Shown here in pieces: positions 1 to 13,169 of a stretch of DNA of 64,000 nt. Source of the stretch: Juglans regia (taxonomy: Eukaryota; Streptophyta; Magnoliopsida; Fagales; Juglandaceae). A model generated the notes under the pieces. That model was not told the DNA's origin. It did no database searches and was given only the letters and a program-made list of their open reading frames with translations. Numbering within the stretch: position 1 is the stretch's first letter; each line of letters opens with the position of its first letter. The translations under genes were made by a program, and so were the position numbers. The stretch covers positions 3,953,875-4,017,874 of the forward strand of contig NC_049909.1 in assembly GCF_001411555.2 (NCBI RefSeq). Reading direction: 5' to 3'.

Positions 1-950
<950 letters not shown>

Positions 951-1236
951 ACAAAAAATGAACACCATGATGTTGATGGTTAAGTAATATACTTCTCTGC
1001 CTTTCCTGGGGTTGCTGGTTTAAACTTTATTGTGATGGTCTTTTTTCTTTTCCTTTTATTGGGCTGGGGAAGGTGGGGGGGTTGTGGATTGGGAAGATAA
1101 AAGGAGCGAAGCAATGGTCTCATGAAAAAGATGTAAAATATGAAAGGAATCTGTTTAAACAGTGGGGTGCTATAATTATATCCCAGAGATTGCTTGACAT
1201 GAGTTTAGACGTAATTCAATTGTGATATTATTGCAG

Positions 1237-1527
1237 GATATAGAGAGGGAGAGAAGGGGAATGGAGAATCCTGCGGCTATGGACGAGGATGTGGAGGATG
1301 AGGTGGCAGAGATCAAAGCTGCTCATTTTGAGGAGTCCATGAAGTATGCCCGGAGGAGTGTTAGCGATGCTGATATACGCAAATACCAGGCGTTTGCTCA
1401 GACCTTGCAGCAGTCTAGAGGTTTTGGAACTGAATTCAGGTTCTCTGAGACCCGAACTGGGGCTGCTGGGTCTGATCCATTTGCAACGTCTTCTGCTGGA
1501 GCTGATGAAGATGATTTGTATAATTAG
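1237..1527 (+). CDS. CDC48: CDC48/p97-type AAA+ ATPase, terminal exon
   Basis: The acceptor is ATTATTGCAG at 1227-1236. The exon encodes 96 residues and a TAG stop at 1525-1527, in phase 0 with the previous exon. It starts with the DIERERR helix, continues through an acidic segment (MDEDVEDEV), then the conserved helix HFEESMKYARRSVSDADIR and the QQSRGFG segment, and ends in DEDDLYN. The terminal D-L-Y motif is the tail that in p97/CDC48 binds PUB and PUL domain cofactors and carries the phosphorylatable tyrosine. Length and sequence look intact, so the gene is probably functional despite the transposon-rich DNA starting about 2 kb downstream. Confidence 0.95.
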   Translation, partial: DIERERRGMENPAAMDEDVEDEVAEIKAAHFEESMKYARRSVSDADIRKYQAFAQTLQQSRGFGTEFRFSETRTGAAGSDPFATSSAGADEDDLYN

Positions 1528-1930
1528 GTTTTATGTTTATCAAATCCTCAAGAGACGCCTGTTTACCTTAATGCATACTTTCACTCAGTTACTGTTTTAA
1601 CTTTGCATTTTGTGCCTCAAGTATGTAGGGTCACCGGGTTAAACATCCGACTTCCAGTTTTTCCTCGTTGTTTATGGATAGTAACTTCTTACTGGAAACA
1701 ACAAAAGAACTTTAATGGGGTTATGAATGGCGATGAGTATTTCTCGATAGTTCTAATGTGGCTAAGTAATTTCTTGTCAGGTATGGTATATAGTTTGATG
1801 GACAAATCAAGGTGAAGCCCAACTTTTTTCATAGGAAAACTCTAAACCCAGGCATGATTCGGGCCTTGTTGCGGACGATTTCTTACGTGGAAATAAAATG
1901 CACTGTTTTGGAGTAAATAAAACGGTGAGT
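1528..1930 (+). terminator. CDC48 3' UTR with poly(A) signals
   Basis: AT-rich sequence directly after the CDC48 stop. Two AATAAA hexamers at 1892-1897 and 1916-1921 are the best candidates for 3' end formation. No conserved reading frame was seen here. The actual cleavage site cannot be placed from sequence alone. Confidence 0.5.
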
Positions 1931-3456
1931 TTAGAGTCCATGAATTTTTGCATGCCTTCGACGCAAAACCACAAAGTTTTACATTTTTGCCTTTGATCTC
2001 TCTCCCAGGAACTCTCTGCTCTCTATGCTATGATTCATTCCTACCGTTTGAAATTCTTCTTTGTTTCTCTCCTGTACTCATTCAATCTTCTTCGTTTCTC
2101 TCCTGTACTCAATCTTTCTTCTTCATTTCTAATATATAAACAGAGGCAGTTCCTCGAAATACTCCTGATTTCTCAAATTAGAAACAGTCGTCCACTTCCT
2201 CTAGCTTTCTAGGTCAATCTCAGGTTATAGGATTTTGATTTGCATTATAAAGTCAATCCAAATACCTCATTTTGTAATGATGGATTGATTGGCGCTTCAA
2301 ATCGATCTCAATTTGAAGGTAAAATGGCCTTTTCATCTTTTAGATTTACATATTTTGGCTGTTTTTTTGGATATCTGTTCCTTTTTCATTTTCGTTTAAT
2401 ATGAAGGTTTTCTTGTAGGGACTATGATAAAGTAGATTTTGTCTTCAAGGCACCAACTTCTTTTCCTTTGTCATCCAGAGATTCAATTCAATCTCTTTTG
2501 TGCAATGTTGGCTATTTACTATGTTTTCTTTCTTGGATTATGAATTAAAATCTTTGTTGATGTTGCTTTTTCTTCTTCATGGTCCACCGATGTACATGAT
2601 TTTCTGATTGACATTTCTTGCAAATTATAGCCCACCTTGTTTTTAAGATACTTAGGAGAGAAGAAATTTCGATGTTTCTATGTTTTTATTTCACGATATA
2701 GATGCATGGTTGTAGTGTCGGTATACAATCTCTGCATTACAATTTTATCTGGTGAAATTGGCTCCTAAACTAGAATACCCACTTTGAACTTTAAAAGAAT
2801 TTGTAGTAAAGCTTTTTGGACTATTGAATTTCTTTCTTTCTCCTCTTTCTTCTTTTGTTTTTTGTTTTTTGTTTTTTTTTTTTGGTGGAGATGGATTAGC
2901 GGCTTGTAATGTAATTGTTTTCAATTTGCTTATCACAGACATCAATTTTAAGATCATGGATTTTCTTTGACTTCGATGAACTTTTTGGCATGCCCTATGC
3001 ATACTCTCTTGTTAAACTAATGGATTGTTTAACTTTCAGGTGCTGCTGGACTTCTTCCATTTAAGTTTAGCAGTTTTGATTTTTAACATGGGACTTTGCT
3101 TCGATAAGGTATGTGTTTTTGAAAGCTCCTGTCAAGTTATTCTACAAAATTTCATGCAACTAGTGCACGTCGGAGCTACGATGCCGAGGAAGAGGACAAA
3201 ATGGTGAGGCACGGCGTTTTCCCCTTCCACTTGAACTGGGCATGTGATTTCTACTTGAATGGTTCTCTGCTCGGTTCATTTGCATCTTTTTTTTTAAAAA
3301 AAAAATATTTATTTAAATTTATTTTATTTATTTATTTTTAATATATAATTGTTGACATGGCAAATGCCACGTCAATGGCATTCGCGAGCAGGCACGGCAT
3401 TATGCCTACCTGTAGCACTACTATTTTTCATATGCTGGATGTGTAGATTGAATAGC
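1931..3456. other. Intergenic stretch with a possible cryptic promoter and orphan 5' exon
   Basis: No recognisable gene. A pyrimidine-rich stretch with a repeated TTTCTCTCCTGTACTCA (about 2060-2115) precedes a TATATAAA box near 2130-2137, which looks like a plant core promoter on the + strand. A splice-like acceptor at about 3040 and a donor AAG/GTATGTG at 3107/3108 bound a short exon with an ATG. No further coding exon follows before the LTR at 3462. It may be a lncRNA, the 5' end of a gene cut off by insertions, or chance. 3285-3350 is an A/T-only stretch. Confidence 0.3.
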
Positions 3457-3959
3457 CCACTTGTGATGCCCCCAAATTCCGTTTGGGATCAGACGGACAT
3501 TTGAAGCGTCGAGACATGCAACACAAGGTTACTTACCCCCGTTCATGACATATAAGATTCAATGTTCCTAACATGCATATAGCATTATGCAATATTTGCA
3601 ACGGATAATAAATTTTTTTCTTTAGCAATACTATGTACCAAACTGAAATATCCCAAATACCTAAAACATATTTCATACTTAACGACATACTAAACAGCTA
3701 AGCAATAATAGTCCATATGGTTGTGATCAAAAGAGTGCTGGAGATTGAACTCTACAAATACAAATAGTAATTTGAGGTAACTACTGTATTAGCATCTACG
3801 TTGGACCGTCGCTTAGTCGACCGTTTCCATTTGGTTGATTCCCGGTTCTCTTTCAGATCCTGTAACAAAATTTATCAATTTGGGGGAATGGTAGTTGAGA
3901 CTATCACAGTGAGATTTGATTACAAATCTCAGCAAGTTAACAGAAAACTTCCACACAGG

Positions 3960-5260
3960 TTAATGATGCATGTATGACAGTAAAAACATGAATACATAAT
4001 CAAATCATAAGTAATCATAACATAACTTGACATACAACATAACATAACTGACATAACTTAAACTGAAACTGAAGCTTAGCATGAACGTGACTTGAAACAT
4101 AAGATGGACTTTAAACATAGCATGAACGTGAACTTGAAATCAATATGGATTTGAAACATAACATGAACGTGAACATGCATAATTTAAACATGAACTTGAG
4201 CATGACATAACATAAATGTGAACTTGAAACATAACGTAAACGTGAACATAACATAACATGAACTTGAAATATATTCTTGTCTCATGGGATTACCATGATT
4301 GCGTGAAAGTAGACTTGAACATAGCATAACATGAAACATGACTTGGACGTGAAATACATGAACTTGGAATCTTATTCAATGGACTTAATTAATAAAGTGA
4401 CCATATAGGTGCTACACAGGTCCCCTTGAGCCATGTGTCCCTGCCGATTACCGCATCATATCACAGGTTTCTATACCAGCTGTGAATGCGTTAATACGTA
4501 CTCCACAGTTGTTGTGGCCCCACGTATTCTACGTGTCACAATTGATGTGTTTCACATAGTGTATGCTCCACAGTTGTTGTGGCCTCATGACTTATTTGTT
4601 TGTGCCACACTTGCTGTGGACACACGTAACATAAAGTGTGGCTCCATTGGCATTAGTTCCTGGCGCGCTCCGGTGACCAACTAATTAGGCCCTATTCGCA
4701 ACCTGTTGATTGTACTTCGTCAACCCAAGGAATTTCACACCTATTTAGACACTCCAGCGCGAACAAATGAGTTCCACTAGGATATTATCCCATCCTAGCG
4801 CTTAAGGTCGTAATTGACATGAATAACATAACTTGCATACATGACATTTCGTAACGTGACGTAACATGAACGTGACATAAAAGACAGAAGCCCTGACGTA
4901 GCATAACCTAACATGAACGTAAGACGATAGACATGACATACTTCAAGACATAAATGTAACAGAGAACATTTCATAACATGGCATACATGTAACATGAAAC
5001 ATTTCGTAACATGACATACCATATAATAGACAACATTTCTTAACATGACGTAATATGTGATAGTGAATATTACGTGACATGAAATACATGTAACAGATGA
5101 CATACTTAACTTAACATGACATACTTGCAATGTATAGCAATACGTGACAGAATATCTTGTGTAATAGATGAATAATTTATGACAGAATAAATTATGTGTA
5201 ACAGATAAATATGTAATGACTTGGTATGACACATATGATAACATGCATACATACAATTTA
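3960..5260. repeat. Degenerate ACATGAACGTGA-type array inside solo LTR A
   Basis: Two blocks (about 3960-4400 and 4790-5260) consist of endless variants of short words such as ACATGAACGTGA, TAACATGAC and GTAACAGA. They are not in register and have no fixed period, so this is a degenerate low-complexity array. The same blocks appear in C (43430-43880 and 44360-44700), in K (31740-32250 and 32670-33110) and in weaker form in I (53030-53460, 53880-54130). They are therefore an old structural part of this LTR family. Confidence 0.7.
4430..4700. repeat. Repeated CACAGTTGTTGTGG imperfect palindromes in LTR A
   Basis: Several copies of CCACAGTTGTTGTGGCC-like words lie between the two low-complexity blocks. 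Each word is a short imperfect inverted repeat (CCACA...TGTGG) able to form a small hairpin, and each is followed by CACGTA-type sequence. The counterpart in C (44040-44300) has one more copy, so the number of units varies between LTR copies. Role unknown. Confidence 0.6.
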
Positions 5261-8096
5261 GTTTCCTTACTTATCACTCATACACATTAAACTGATAGTA
5301 AGTTAAAAGCTAACTTACCTCGATCGTCGGTCCTATGAGTGTAAAGCGTGAAACACAAGGAACTGTAAGAGAGTATTCTAAAAGTTAGAAATTAATTACT
5401 TACAATTAGAAAAGTGAAGAGGGACAACTTAGAGTAAAATGACAATTTTACCCTCTACATGTGAGAAAATGATCATTTTACCCATAACTTAAAGATTTCA
5501 CATCCTAACTCCAAAAATTACCAAAATTTACATTCCTCATGTAAATTTTATCCTAAACTCAAATAACAACTTAGAAAAATTTAAAACCAATCACAACTAT
5601 GGAAAACTCACAATGGCCGAAACATACATAGGCCATTTGTCTTGATTTTGGTTGCAATTTCTTCCATATTCAAAACCTATGATTGAACCAAAATTTTGTA
5701 ACAAGGATCTTCCTATCCAAAGTTTAAAAATACACTTAAAATATCCATTAAGAAAAGCTAATCATCAACACCAAACTTTTTGTAAAAAGACCCAAACTTT
5801 TTAACAAAAAATAAACCCTTAAATCACAAGTTTTGACCTTAATAAAAACATATCCAAGAATTAAAAAAAATCAAATCTTACTTCTAACATATTCATAACA
5901 TCATCCTAAGATCAACCATGCTTTAAATCATCAAACAAAAGCCACTAAAAATCACAAAACAACACTTGGAGTTTTTGGTTTTTGAACTTAGTCCAAAACA
6001 GAAACTTTTCTCTCCACTAACTTTGATCAAATTCTTGATCCATGGCTTATACACATGTGATCTTCAAACTAAAAAATCTCATGGTTTAAAAATGTGTCAT
6101 AAAGAAGATCCAACCATCAAATTTAAAATCACATGGCTAAAAGTTAATAAAACATGAATTTAACTCAAAAACATCAAATTTTAGGCCTAACCGAAATCCT
6201 CTTGTATAGAAAATCATATCTTTAAAAATAATACTAAATATCTTCAAAATAATGTCCTAACATGTATATAAGAGGCTTAGGATCATCATATAAAAATATC
6301 AAAGCCTTTGGAATAAGATTAGACCACAAAATATTCAAACATTCACAAAACAGAAACTGTTTTTCCACTTCCAGTTTTCAAGTTTCTAACTCTAAGAAAA
6401 TCTATCATCAAAAGCTTTATTCATGCAAAAAAACCTCAATGAACATTCATAAACACATGTTAACAACACTCCATAAAATTTTCGGACCAAGATATGTCCA
6501 TTAGCTTGGTCAAAACTTTCAAAACATAACATACTCTCCAGTTTCACGCCCAGAATGAACTTTCCATGGTTAAAAATACTTTTGACCGATCAAATGAGTA
6601 TGAAATGAGATTAATAAGATATCCACGGAAACTAGACTCAGAGATGAACAACTTATGTGAAGGAATCATCTTGGGAAAATACTTACAAAGGGTCTAAAAT
6701 GGCCACGTAAAATGTCCCAGAAATCTGCCCGGGAGAGCTCTTTTGGGTTTCTCTCTAAGAACGGGGGAAAAGAAGTGATAAAATGGAATGAAAAGTACCT
6801 TGCACGACTATAGACTCCTGGAGGGGGAAGTTGTGGGCTGGACTGACCCTTGATTGGAGGTGGCTATGTGACATAAAGTGGGGAATAGTGAGGGGCAAAG
6901 ACTGCTTGCAGCAGCTGTGAAAGATGGAGGTTGATTGAGTGGATTTCTCCTTCACATCAAGGCACTATTGGGTGCAGCCAATGGCAGTGGATGGTCTGCC
7001 ATGTGGGGGAGGAAACTTCTCCAAGAAGCTTTGCCAAGGTGGCCAATTTCGTGGGCCTTGGTGGGCCCCACCAAGTGGGCTTCAATTTTGGGTTTAAAGG
7101 AGGTTTGGTTAGGGTTTTGAGATGCTATCAAGCCCAAAACTAATTTTTCTTAGCCCAATCAAATTTCCAAAGTTTAAAAGGTTGGATAATGATGTCATAA
7201 CAAGGATTTGATTAATTAATAGCATGTAGATGTGATGTAATCAAGTGATTAAACACAATGCTAGAAATCAAATTAAAAAGGGTTTGGAGGCCAACTTTAG
7301 GGTTTGGGAAAACCGTTTAGGGTTTTGGTTTCAACCAAGCTTTTGGGGTGTCAATTAGATTCCAACCATTTAGGGTTTCGCTAGGGTTGAAACCCTCTTT
7401 GGTCTGGCACAATTTAGTTGATCAGATGAAACAGAACTTTGCTTAGGTGGCATGATCTCACACCTTGACTTCCTTCACAATTCCATCTAATGGTTCCTCA
7501 TGGTGCCAAGTGTCTAATACTATTCACTATGTGTGACTAAGATCTTGCCAAGTGTCCAAATAAAACTCTTCCAACCTAATTTGGACATTTCACACTGTGA
7601 TTTTGAAAACACTGCACTGAGTGGTGCGTTTATCGAGGTTACTATTCACTCCAAAACAAATACATAATAAACTTAGTACTGAAAAATTCTAAATATTCAT
7701 ATTAACGTATAGTGAAAATCATTTATCGAAATTCAACCCCGAAGTGCCCCTAAAAATAAATTTCACAATTTCCAACAGACGTTTCGTCCAAAATTATGAA
7801 AATAGGCTATTGAGCCATAAAATCCTAAATAATCCACTGAGTCTAATGACGCAGACCATAACACATTCTGACATTTCTAACTATCTCAAATAATTAAACT
7901 CATAAATCTAGTACCATAGTGAGTGATAACACTGATTATGATGATAGACTAAAACCTAGGCGATTGGTCGATTCGTAAAAACTTATGGGTTTTTCACGAG
8001 ATTCCTAAAGTTAATAGAAATTCCACCAATGAATTTCTAACGGGCTGTTACACCACTAGGGGTGGCCATTATCCTCGCTGCCAGCTGTAGCTTTAT

Positions 8097-8312
8097 GCCT
8101 CGTTTGTTTTTGCAACTCATTTTAATTCATCTCATCTCATCTAATCTAATCATTACAACTTTTATAAATTTTCATACAAAATAAAATAAACTATTCAACT
8201 TTTTCAAATCTCAAAACAAAAATAATATTAGAAACATATATTCTTACATTATTTTATTTAATTTTCAACTTTTATCCGAACTCATCTTATTTGTGAAAAC
8301 AACAAGGCCTTA
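8097..8312. mobile_element. MITE-like element, copy 1
   Basis: The element is about 215 bp, very AT-rich, with ends GCCTCGTTTGTTTTTGCAA and TTGTGAAAACAACAAGGCC that form an imperfect terminal inverted repeat. The inner part has ATCTCATCTCATC and CTTTTTCAAATCTCAAAACAAAAATAAT. A TTA on both sides could be a 3-bp target duplication as used by PIF/Harbinger-type elements. It lacks coding capacity. Copies 2 (8771-8970, inverted) and 3 (11847-12051) share the core. Confidence 0.65.
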
Positions 8313-8770
8313 GTGCTATATGTTTGAATTTTTTTAAAATAATTTCACTTTTGCTTTCTAATAATTTCAACTATTTTTATTAGTCTTTTTAAAAAATTTG
8401 TTCATATTCTTTTTTAAAAATATTATGTTTTGTAAAGTTATTTTTAAATGTTTTTCTTTTATTTATATATATATTTTTCAATTTTGTTGATTTTTAAATT
8501 TTAACATAAATTTGTCTTCTAATTTTTTTTAATATTTATGTTGATGTTAGATCCAACACTTTCGTATTTTAAATTATAAACTATAGAAAATGAAAATGTA
8601 GTATGTTAGATTCTCATCCCACTCATATCCTACCGTAATTGATGTTATATTTTTCATCAATATTTGAATTTGTTTATTTAAAAAATAAGAGTCAATCAAA
8701 TAACTTATGAGCAGGGTCACATCAACATAATACAATGAAACTGGAATGAAGGTATGAAATATAGTATAAG
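8313..8770. other. AT-rich spacer
   Basis: T-rich low-complexity DNA between two MITE copies. No coding, RNA or repeat boundary was recognised. Confidence 0.4.
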
Positions 8771-8970
8771 ACATCGTTTGGTTACACAATTCAGATAGAT
8801 GCTTTATTAAAAGTTGAATAAAATATTATTATAATATAATTTTTGTTTTAAAATTTGAAAAAGTTGGAATTGTTTATTATATTTTGTGTGAAATTTTGAG
8901 AAAGTTGTAATGATTATATAAGATGAGATGAGATAAGATAGTTTAGTTTTGTGTAACCAAACCAACCTTA
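8771..8970. mobile_element. MITE-like element, copy 2 (inverted)
   Basis: The ends TCGTTTGGTTACACAA and TTGTGTAACCAAACCAA form a good inverted repeat. The core reads AAAGTTGTAATGATTATATAAGATGAGATGAG, the reverse complement of the core in copies 1 and 3. Non-coding, about 200 bp. A clear target duplication was not found. Confidence 0.6.
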
Positions 8971-9419
8971 AGTCACATAAAATTGCTCAACTAGCATACA
9001 AGTCCCTGAACTTTAGAAGGCTTGTGTTGCTGTGAAGTCTATCACATTCATTCAACGAAATTCATTTTTCTTTTCAAGTCAATTCATTAAGCTTTTTATA
9101 AATCAAAATTCAGTATGTTTGAATAAAACAAAGCCTGAAACAACATAAGATGAAACAATTTTGAATGAGTCATTCTCTTTTTCTTCGTATCCAATTTATG
9201 GTAAAGGTCCATGAACCTTATTTTTCAAAAGAAGAGATGGTTTGGGGAGACTTGATTTTTCTTCCCTTCAAAAGATTACAACTTCTCTTAGGACACTTGC
9301 ATATTTGTCACAACTGATTTTATAGATGAATATTTGAAGATTGAGGAGACTACTGTATTAAAAAGTCTAAAATTATTTATTAAAGCAGTAGTTTCATTTT
9401 TTTTTTTAAAGTGTACTTA
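8971..9419. other. Spacer before the Harbinger remnant
   Basis: AT-rich DNA without a recognised gene. It may contain the remains of the 5' part of the transposon whose transposase follows, but no conserved protein segment could be read here. Confidence 0.3.
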
Positions 9420-10189
9420 AGAAAACCCAACAATGATGACATTGTTAGATTGTTTGCGATTGGTGAGAAACGTGGATTTTCATGTATATTGCGGAGCATT
9501 GATTGTATGCATTGAAAGATGAGAAATTTTCCAACTTTTTGACATGGTAGATACTCTGGTCATATCCACAAACCGACAATTGTTTTAGAAGTAGTGACTT
9601 ATTACTATCTATGGATTTGACACATTTTTTTTAGAATACCTGGATACTATAATGATATAATGTGCTTAATGGATCATTTATATTTTCTGATCTTGCTTAA
9701 GGGTGTACTTTGGTTGTCAACTAAACAATTAATGGTCATAATTACGTAATGAGGGTGCTATTTTGTTGATGGCATATACTGCAATGGGCAACATTTGTTA
9801 AAACCATCTCGACTCTCCAAGGAAATGAGAAAAAAATACTTTGCTGCAGCCCAAGAGTCAACGATGAAGGATGTGGAGTGTACTTTTGGTGTGCTGCACG
9901 ATTTGCTATAGTTCATGGACTTGCAAGATTTCTTCACATTGAAATGCTCAACAATATTATGATGGTATGCATAATTTTACACAATATGATTATTGAAGAT
10001 GAACGGGTTGACAAAGGATTTGAAGACTTCGAATATGAACAGTTTAATGAAAGCCGACGTGAGCAAGTTTCACCCGATCCTACAACTGAATTTAGTAAGT
10101 TCATTCAACGTCATCATGATATTAGAGATGGGAAAAATGCATTCTCGACTCCAAGCAGATCTCGTCAACCACTTAAGACAATTATATAG
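9420..10189 (+). pseudogene. PIF/Harbinger DDE transposase remnant
   Basis: Plant PIF/Harbinger transposases are DDE nucleases that cut and paste their element with a Myb-like partner. Read across frames, the region follows the family order: RLFAIGEKRGF then SIDCMHWKDE near 9447-9530, GHIHKPTIVLEVV near 9555-9595, a PGYYNDIMCL segment near 9640, an FAAAQESTMKDVE segment near 9840-9875, and RFAIVHGLARF...CIILHNMIIEDER near 9895-10010. At least two frameshifts and several stops (for example after YYLWI) separate these blocks, so the copy is dead. The last 103-codon open stretch (9878-10189) keeps the C-terminal domain. No terminal inverted repeats were identified. Confidence 0.8.
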
Positions 10190-11846
10190 CGAAGCATAGG
10201 ATTCTGTCATGTATGATTATATTGTTTTTTTTATTTTTCTTTCCACTGTCATTTCCTTTTGTATTTTTTTTAGAATAATGCGTAATCATTTCTCTTATGC
10301 AAAGAATGTAGCATGGTTTTTTTTTTACTCAAATAGTGCAATTACTTTTTTAATGAATATTCAACCTAAATTATGCATGTCATCATAAGAACCTTCAAAT
10401 AACCTTATATGTCCAACATAAATGGATCCCAAAACAACAAATAAAATGTTCTTACTTAGAAGCATCAAACCTTCAAAGAAAAGCTCAAATTACTCAATCG
10501 GAAAAACAAGTCATACAAACAATATGTATGGTTCAAAATACATAATTAAAACTAATCTAAAATACATTCCAAAATATACAAGTTTTTCCTACTACGACTT
10601 TGAAGAATTTCCATTTGTCATTGATGATAGTATTCTTGTAGCATTGGATACATGACACTTGTATTAATGGTGATAATTCTTTCTTCTTCTTTCTTTCCTT
10701 CATTCCGTACTTATGTAATTCCTCTTATCAAAGATAAAGCATCTTATTGTCATGATCATGTGTTTCTTCAAAAAGTTTTATTTTATTCTTTCTATCTTCC
10801 TTCATTTCATTTAGTACTACGAGAGAATTCAAGTTCGTTCTTTCTTTTCTCTTTCTCATATTTACATCCTATTGGTTGATCCAAATTTGTAGATGTTGCA
10901 TGTAAATCCTCATTTTCCCCTAAATTTATTGAATTCGGAGTTGAAGTAATTGAACTTGTCTATGATTTTTTTTTTCTTTGGCTTTACTATTTCCATATGT
11001 TTTACCTACTTTGGACGGAATCTCAGCACGCGTCAACAATGATCAAGGTGGAAAATTTTCTTTTTTTATTCTATATACACTAGGAGAAAACTAATGGAGA
11101 AGTCTCCATTTTATTTTGAGGGTTTTCACTAAAAAAACAATTGTAACCATCACACAATATGGAAAAAGAAACAATTTTCTAAGTAAGAACACTCTCTACT
11201 TAGCCTTTTGTGGGGAGAGCAATGGTGAAAGGAAGGTCACACACAAAAAGAAAATTTCATGACTGGCTTGCACATATACAAATTACAACTAGATTAAGAT
11301 GAAAATAAACTTGCAAAGCAAATGCAAAAATTAGCAAACCAAAGATTTCATTTAGACTAAAAATTCTAGAGATTGCATCCAACAATGACTGCACAAGTAG
11401 ATAGAAAACAAAACAAATGAAAATTACAAAGCATGAAAAGAGAAAGGGAAGCTGTAGAGATGAGATAAGAAAATAGTGATTATGTGAAGAGTGTGAGAGA
11501 GGATATACCCAGCTATTCAAAGCTTCCAATGGTTTTTTTGTTTCTCCTTTCAAGTACCTAGCAACTCCTTCCAGTGATTTTTTGCTCTATGAGAAGATTT
11601 CTGAAGTGGCCAAGCATAATCTTGAACAATGAAGAGAATGAAAAAGAAAGGAGGAAACTAGCACCAAAACAATGAATAAAACATTAGAGAAAATTATTTA
11701 GCCAACTAAAATTGATGAACAAAATTGGCCAACATAAATAAGTCTAGCTAAATACATTGTAGATATGCTCAACTTAAATTTCCTGCCTTTTCAATCAAAT
11801 GGCCAAACTTTGGCTAGAAAATAGAGAAAACAAGCTCGGTATTGAT
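10190..11846. other. Non-coding stretch after the Harbinger remnant
   Basis: AT-rich DNA with several short open frames of biased composition (for example 10422-10655, 10652-10879, and 11257-11553 on the minus strand), none with a recognised domain. Part of it may be the 3' part of the Harbinger element. Nothing else can be supported. Confidence 0.3.
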
Positions 11847-12051
11847 GATCTTATTTGTTTTCAAGAAATTTCTCATCTCATCATTACAACTTTCACAAAT
11901 TTCAATACAAAATAAAATAAACATTCAATTTTTTCAAATCCCAAAACAAAAATAATATTAAAAAAATATATTCTAACAATTTTTTATTCAATTTTTTAAC
12001 TTTAGTCTCAACTCATCTCATTTTATTCCATCTGCAAAAACAAACAAGCCA
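11847..12051. mobile_element. MITE-like element, copy 3
   Basis: Same orientation as copy 1. It starts ATCTTATTTGTTTTCAAGA, has the core ATCTCATCATTACAACTTTCAC and CAAATCCCAAAACAAAAATAAT, and ends TCTGCAAAAACAAACAAGCC followed by ATTA. About 205 bp, non-coding. Confidence 0.6.
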
Positions 12052-13169
12052 TTAAACTCCTTGGACAGTGTTGGAGATAAGCACATGACTGCATTTTTAT
12101 CAAACACTGACACTACTGCTAAAACCAACATCGACAAAGAGTGTTGGTAAAATCGAAGGAAGTGAAATTGGATCCAGTGCATTGATAAGGACGATTATGA
12201 TACATTCTAAAGATAATAATATAATTTTTAAATAACTCTAAATGATAGTTAAGCTTCTTATGAGTCATTTAATCTTAACCGTTAGATTGGATTCGTCAAT
12301 AGTAAGCACGTGCATGATATTTCGCAAAGCACCATACGCTTGTCCACACCCAAGTATACAGTTAAGTATGTACATACTTTTTAAAGCAATAGCTTGTGAA
12401 GTGGAAGTATTAATAAACATTTGCTTTTCTCTCTCTTTTAAAGTTATTTAAAACACTATTAAATACCCATAATTCCTATTTATAAAAACACACATATATA
12501 AATTTATAATAATTTTAAAAACTCTAACAAAAAATGCATTGCAAAATATCAATGAACCTCAATATTTGGTTGCCACCCAAGATTTGAGTTTCACCAACCC
12601 ATGAATCCCCCACAAGCTTTGAAATGTTATTGAATCATATCAAACTTTGCCCTATGCATATATCCTTGAAACTGTTAGTGAAGCACAGGATAAAATATAT
12701 ATAAGTGGCAACATGCTAGAAGGCATAGAGTCCTGACTTGGCTTGTGATTGCTTGACACTCGTCTTGTTGCGTGAAGATAGAGAGGATTGTCTCCATGGG
12801 GGAGAAGGTTCCCCAAATATGCTGACATTACTCTTAAAATTTTCTAAAATGTAACAGAATACCCCTATTGACAAAAAATAAAAATTAAAAAAATTGAAGA
12901 AAATAATAATAAAGAATAAACACGAAACTAGAAATGAAAAGTTAATACAATTAAAAGAAAATTTTGGTACCTGCATCCAAATACAATAGGTATAAAACCC
13001 AAATACCCGCATTATATAAGCCAGGTTTTGGACCAAATCCAAAAAAAAATCGGCTTGGATGCACAACCCTATTTTGCAATCTTCAAATCCATGAACCCAC
13101 TTTTCTTTACAAATCAGTTTATTAATTAATATTTTTATTAATAGTTAAATAAAGTTAATTTGAATTACC
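12052..13169. other. Unassigned AT-rich stretch
   Basis: No gene, RNA or mobile element could be identified. Short frames on both strands (12242-12451 and 12716-13066) are hydrophobic products of AT-rich DNA without known domains. Confidence 0.3.

Larger units (their letters stand above)
3462..8052 (-). mobile_element. Solo LTR A, 4591 bp, long-LTR gypsy-like family
   Basis: The unit starts TGTGATGCCCCC and ends GGCTGTTACA. It is flanked by a perfect 5-bp duplication, CCACT, at 3457-3461 and 8053-8057. TG...CA ends with a 5-bp TSD and no internal region define a solo LTR. By comparison with element J, whose minus-strand coding region gives polarity, the sense strand is minus: the LTR begins TGTAACAGCCCG and ends GGGGGCATCACA. 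No coding sequence is present; the small frames in it are chance products of low-complexity DNA. Related copies are C, I and K in this window. Confidence 0.9.

Noticed and set aside
6755..7143. Overlapping frames of 60-70 codons on both strands, also seen at 41484-41763 and 51794-52005
   Set aside because: They fall in the same place of the solo LTRs, differ by indels between copies, and lack any known domain.
12716..13066. 116-codon minus-strand frame with membrane-like segments
   Set aside because: AT-rich composition, no homologous domain, no context for a gene.
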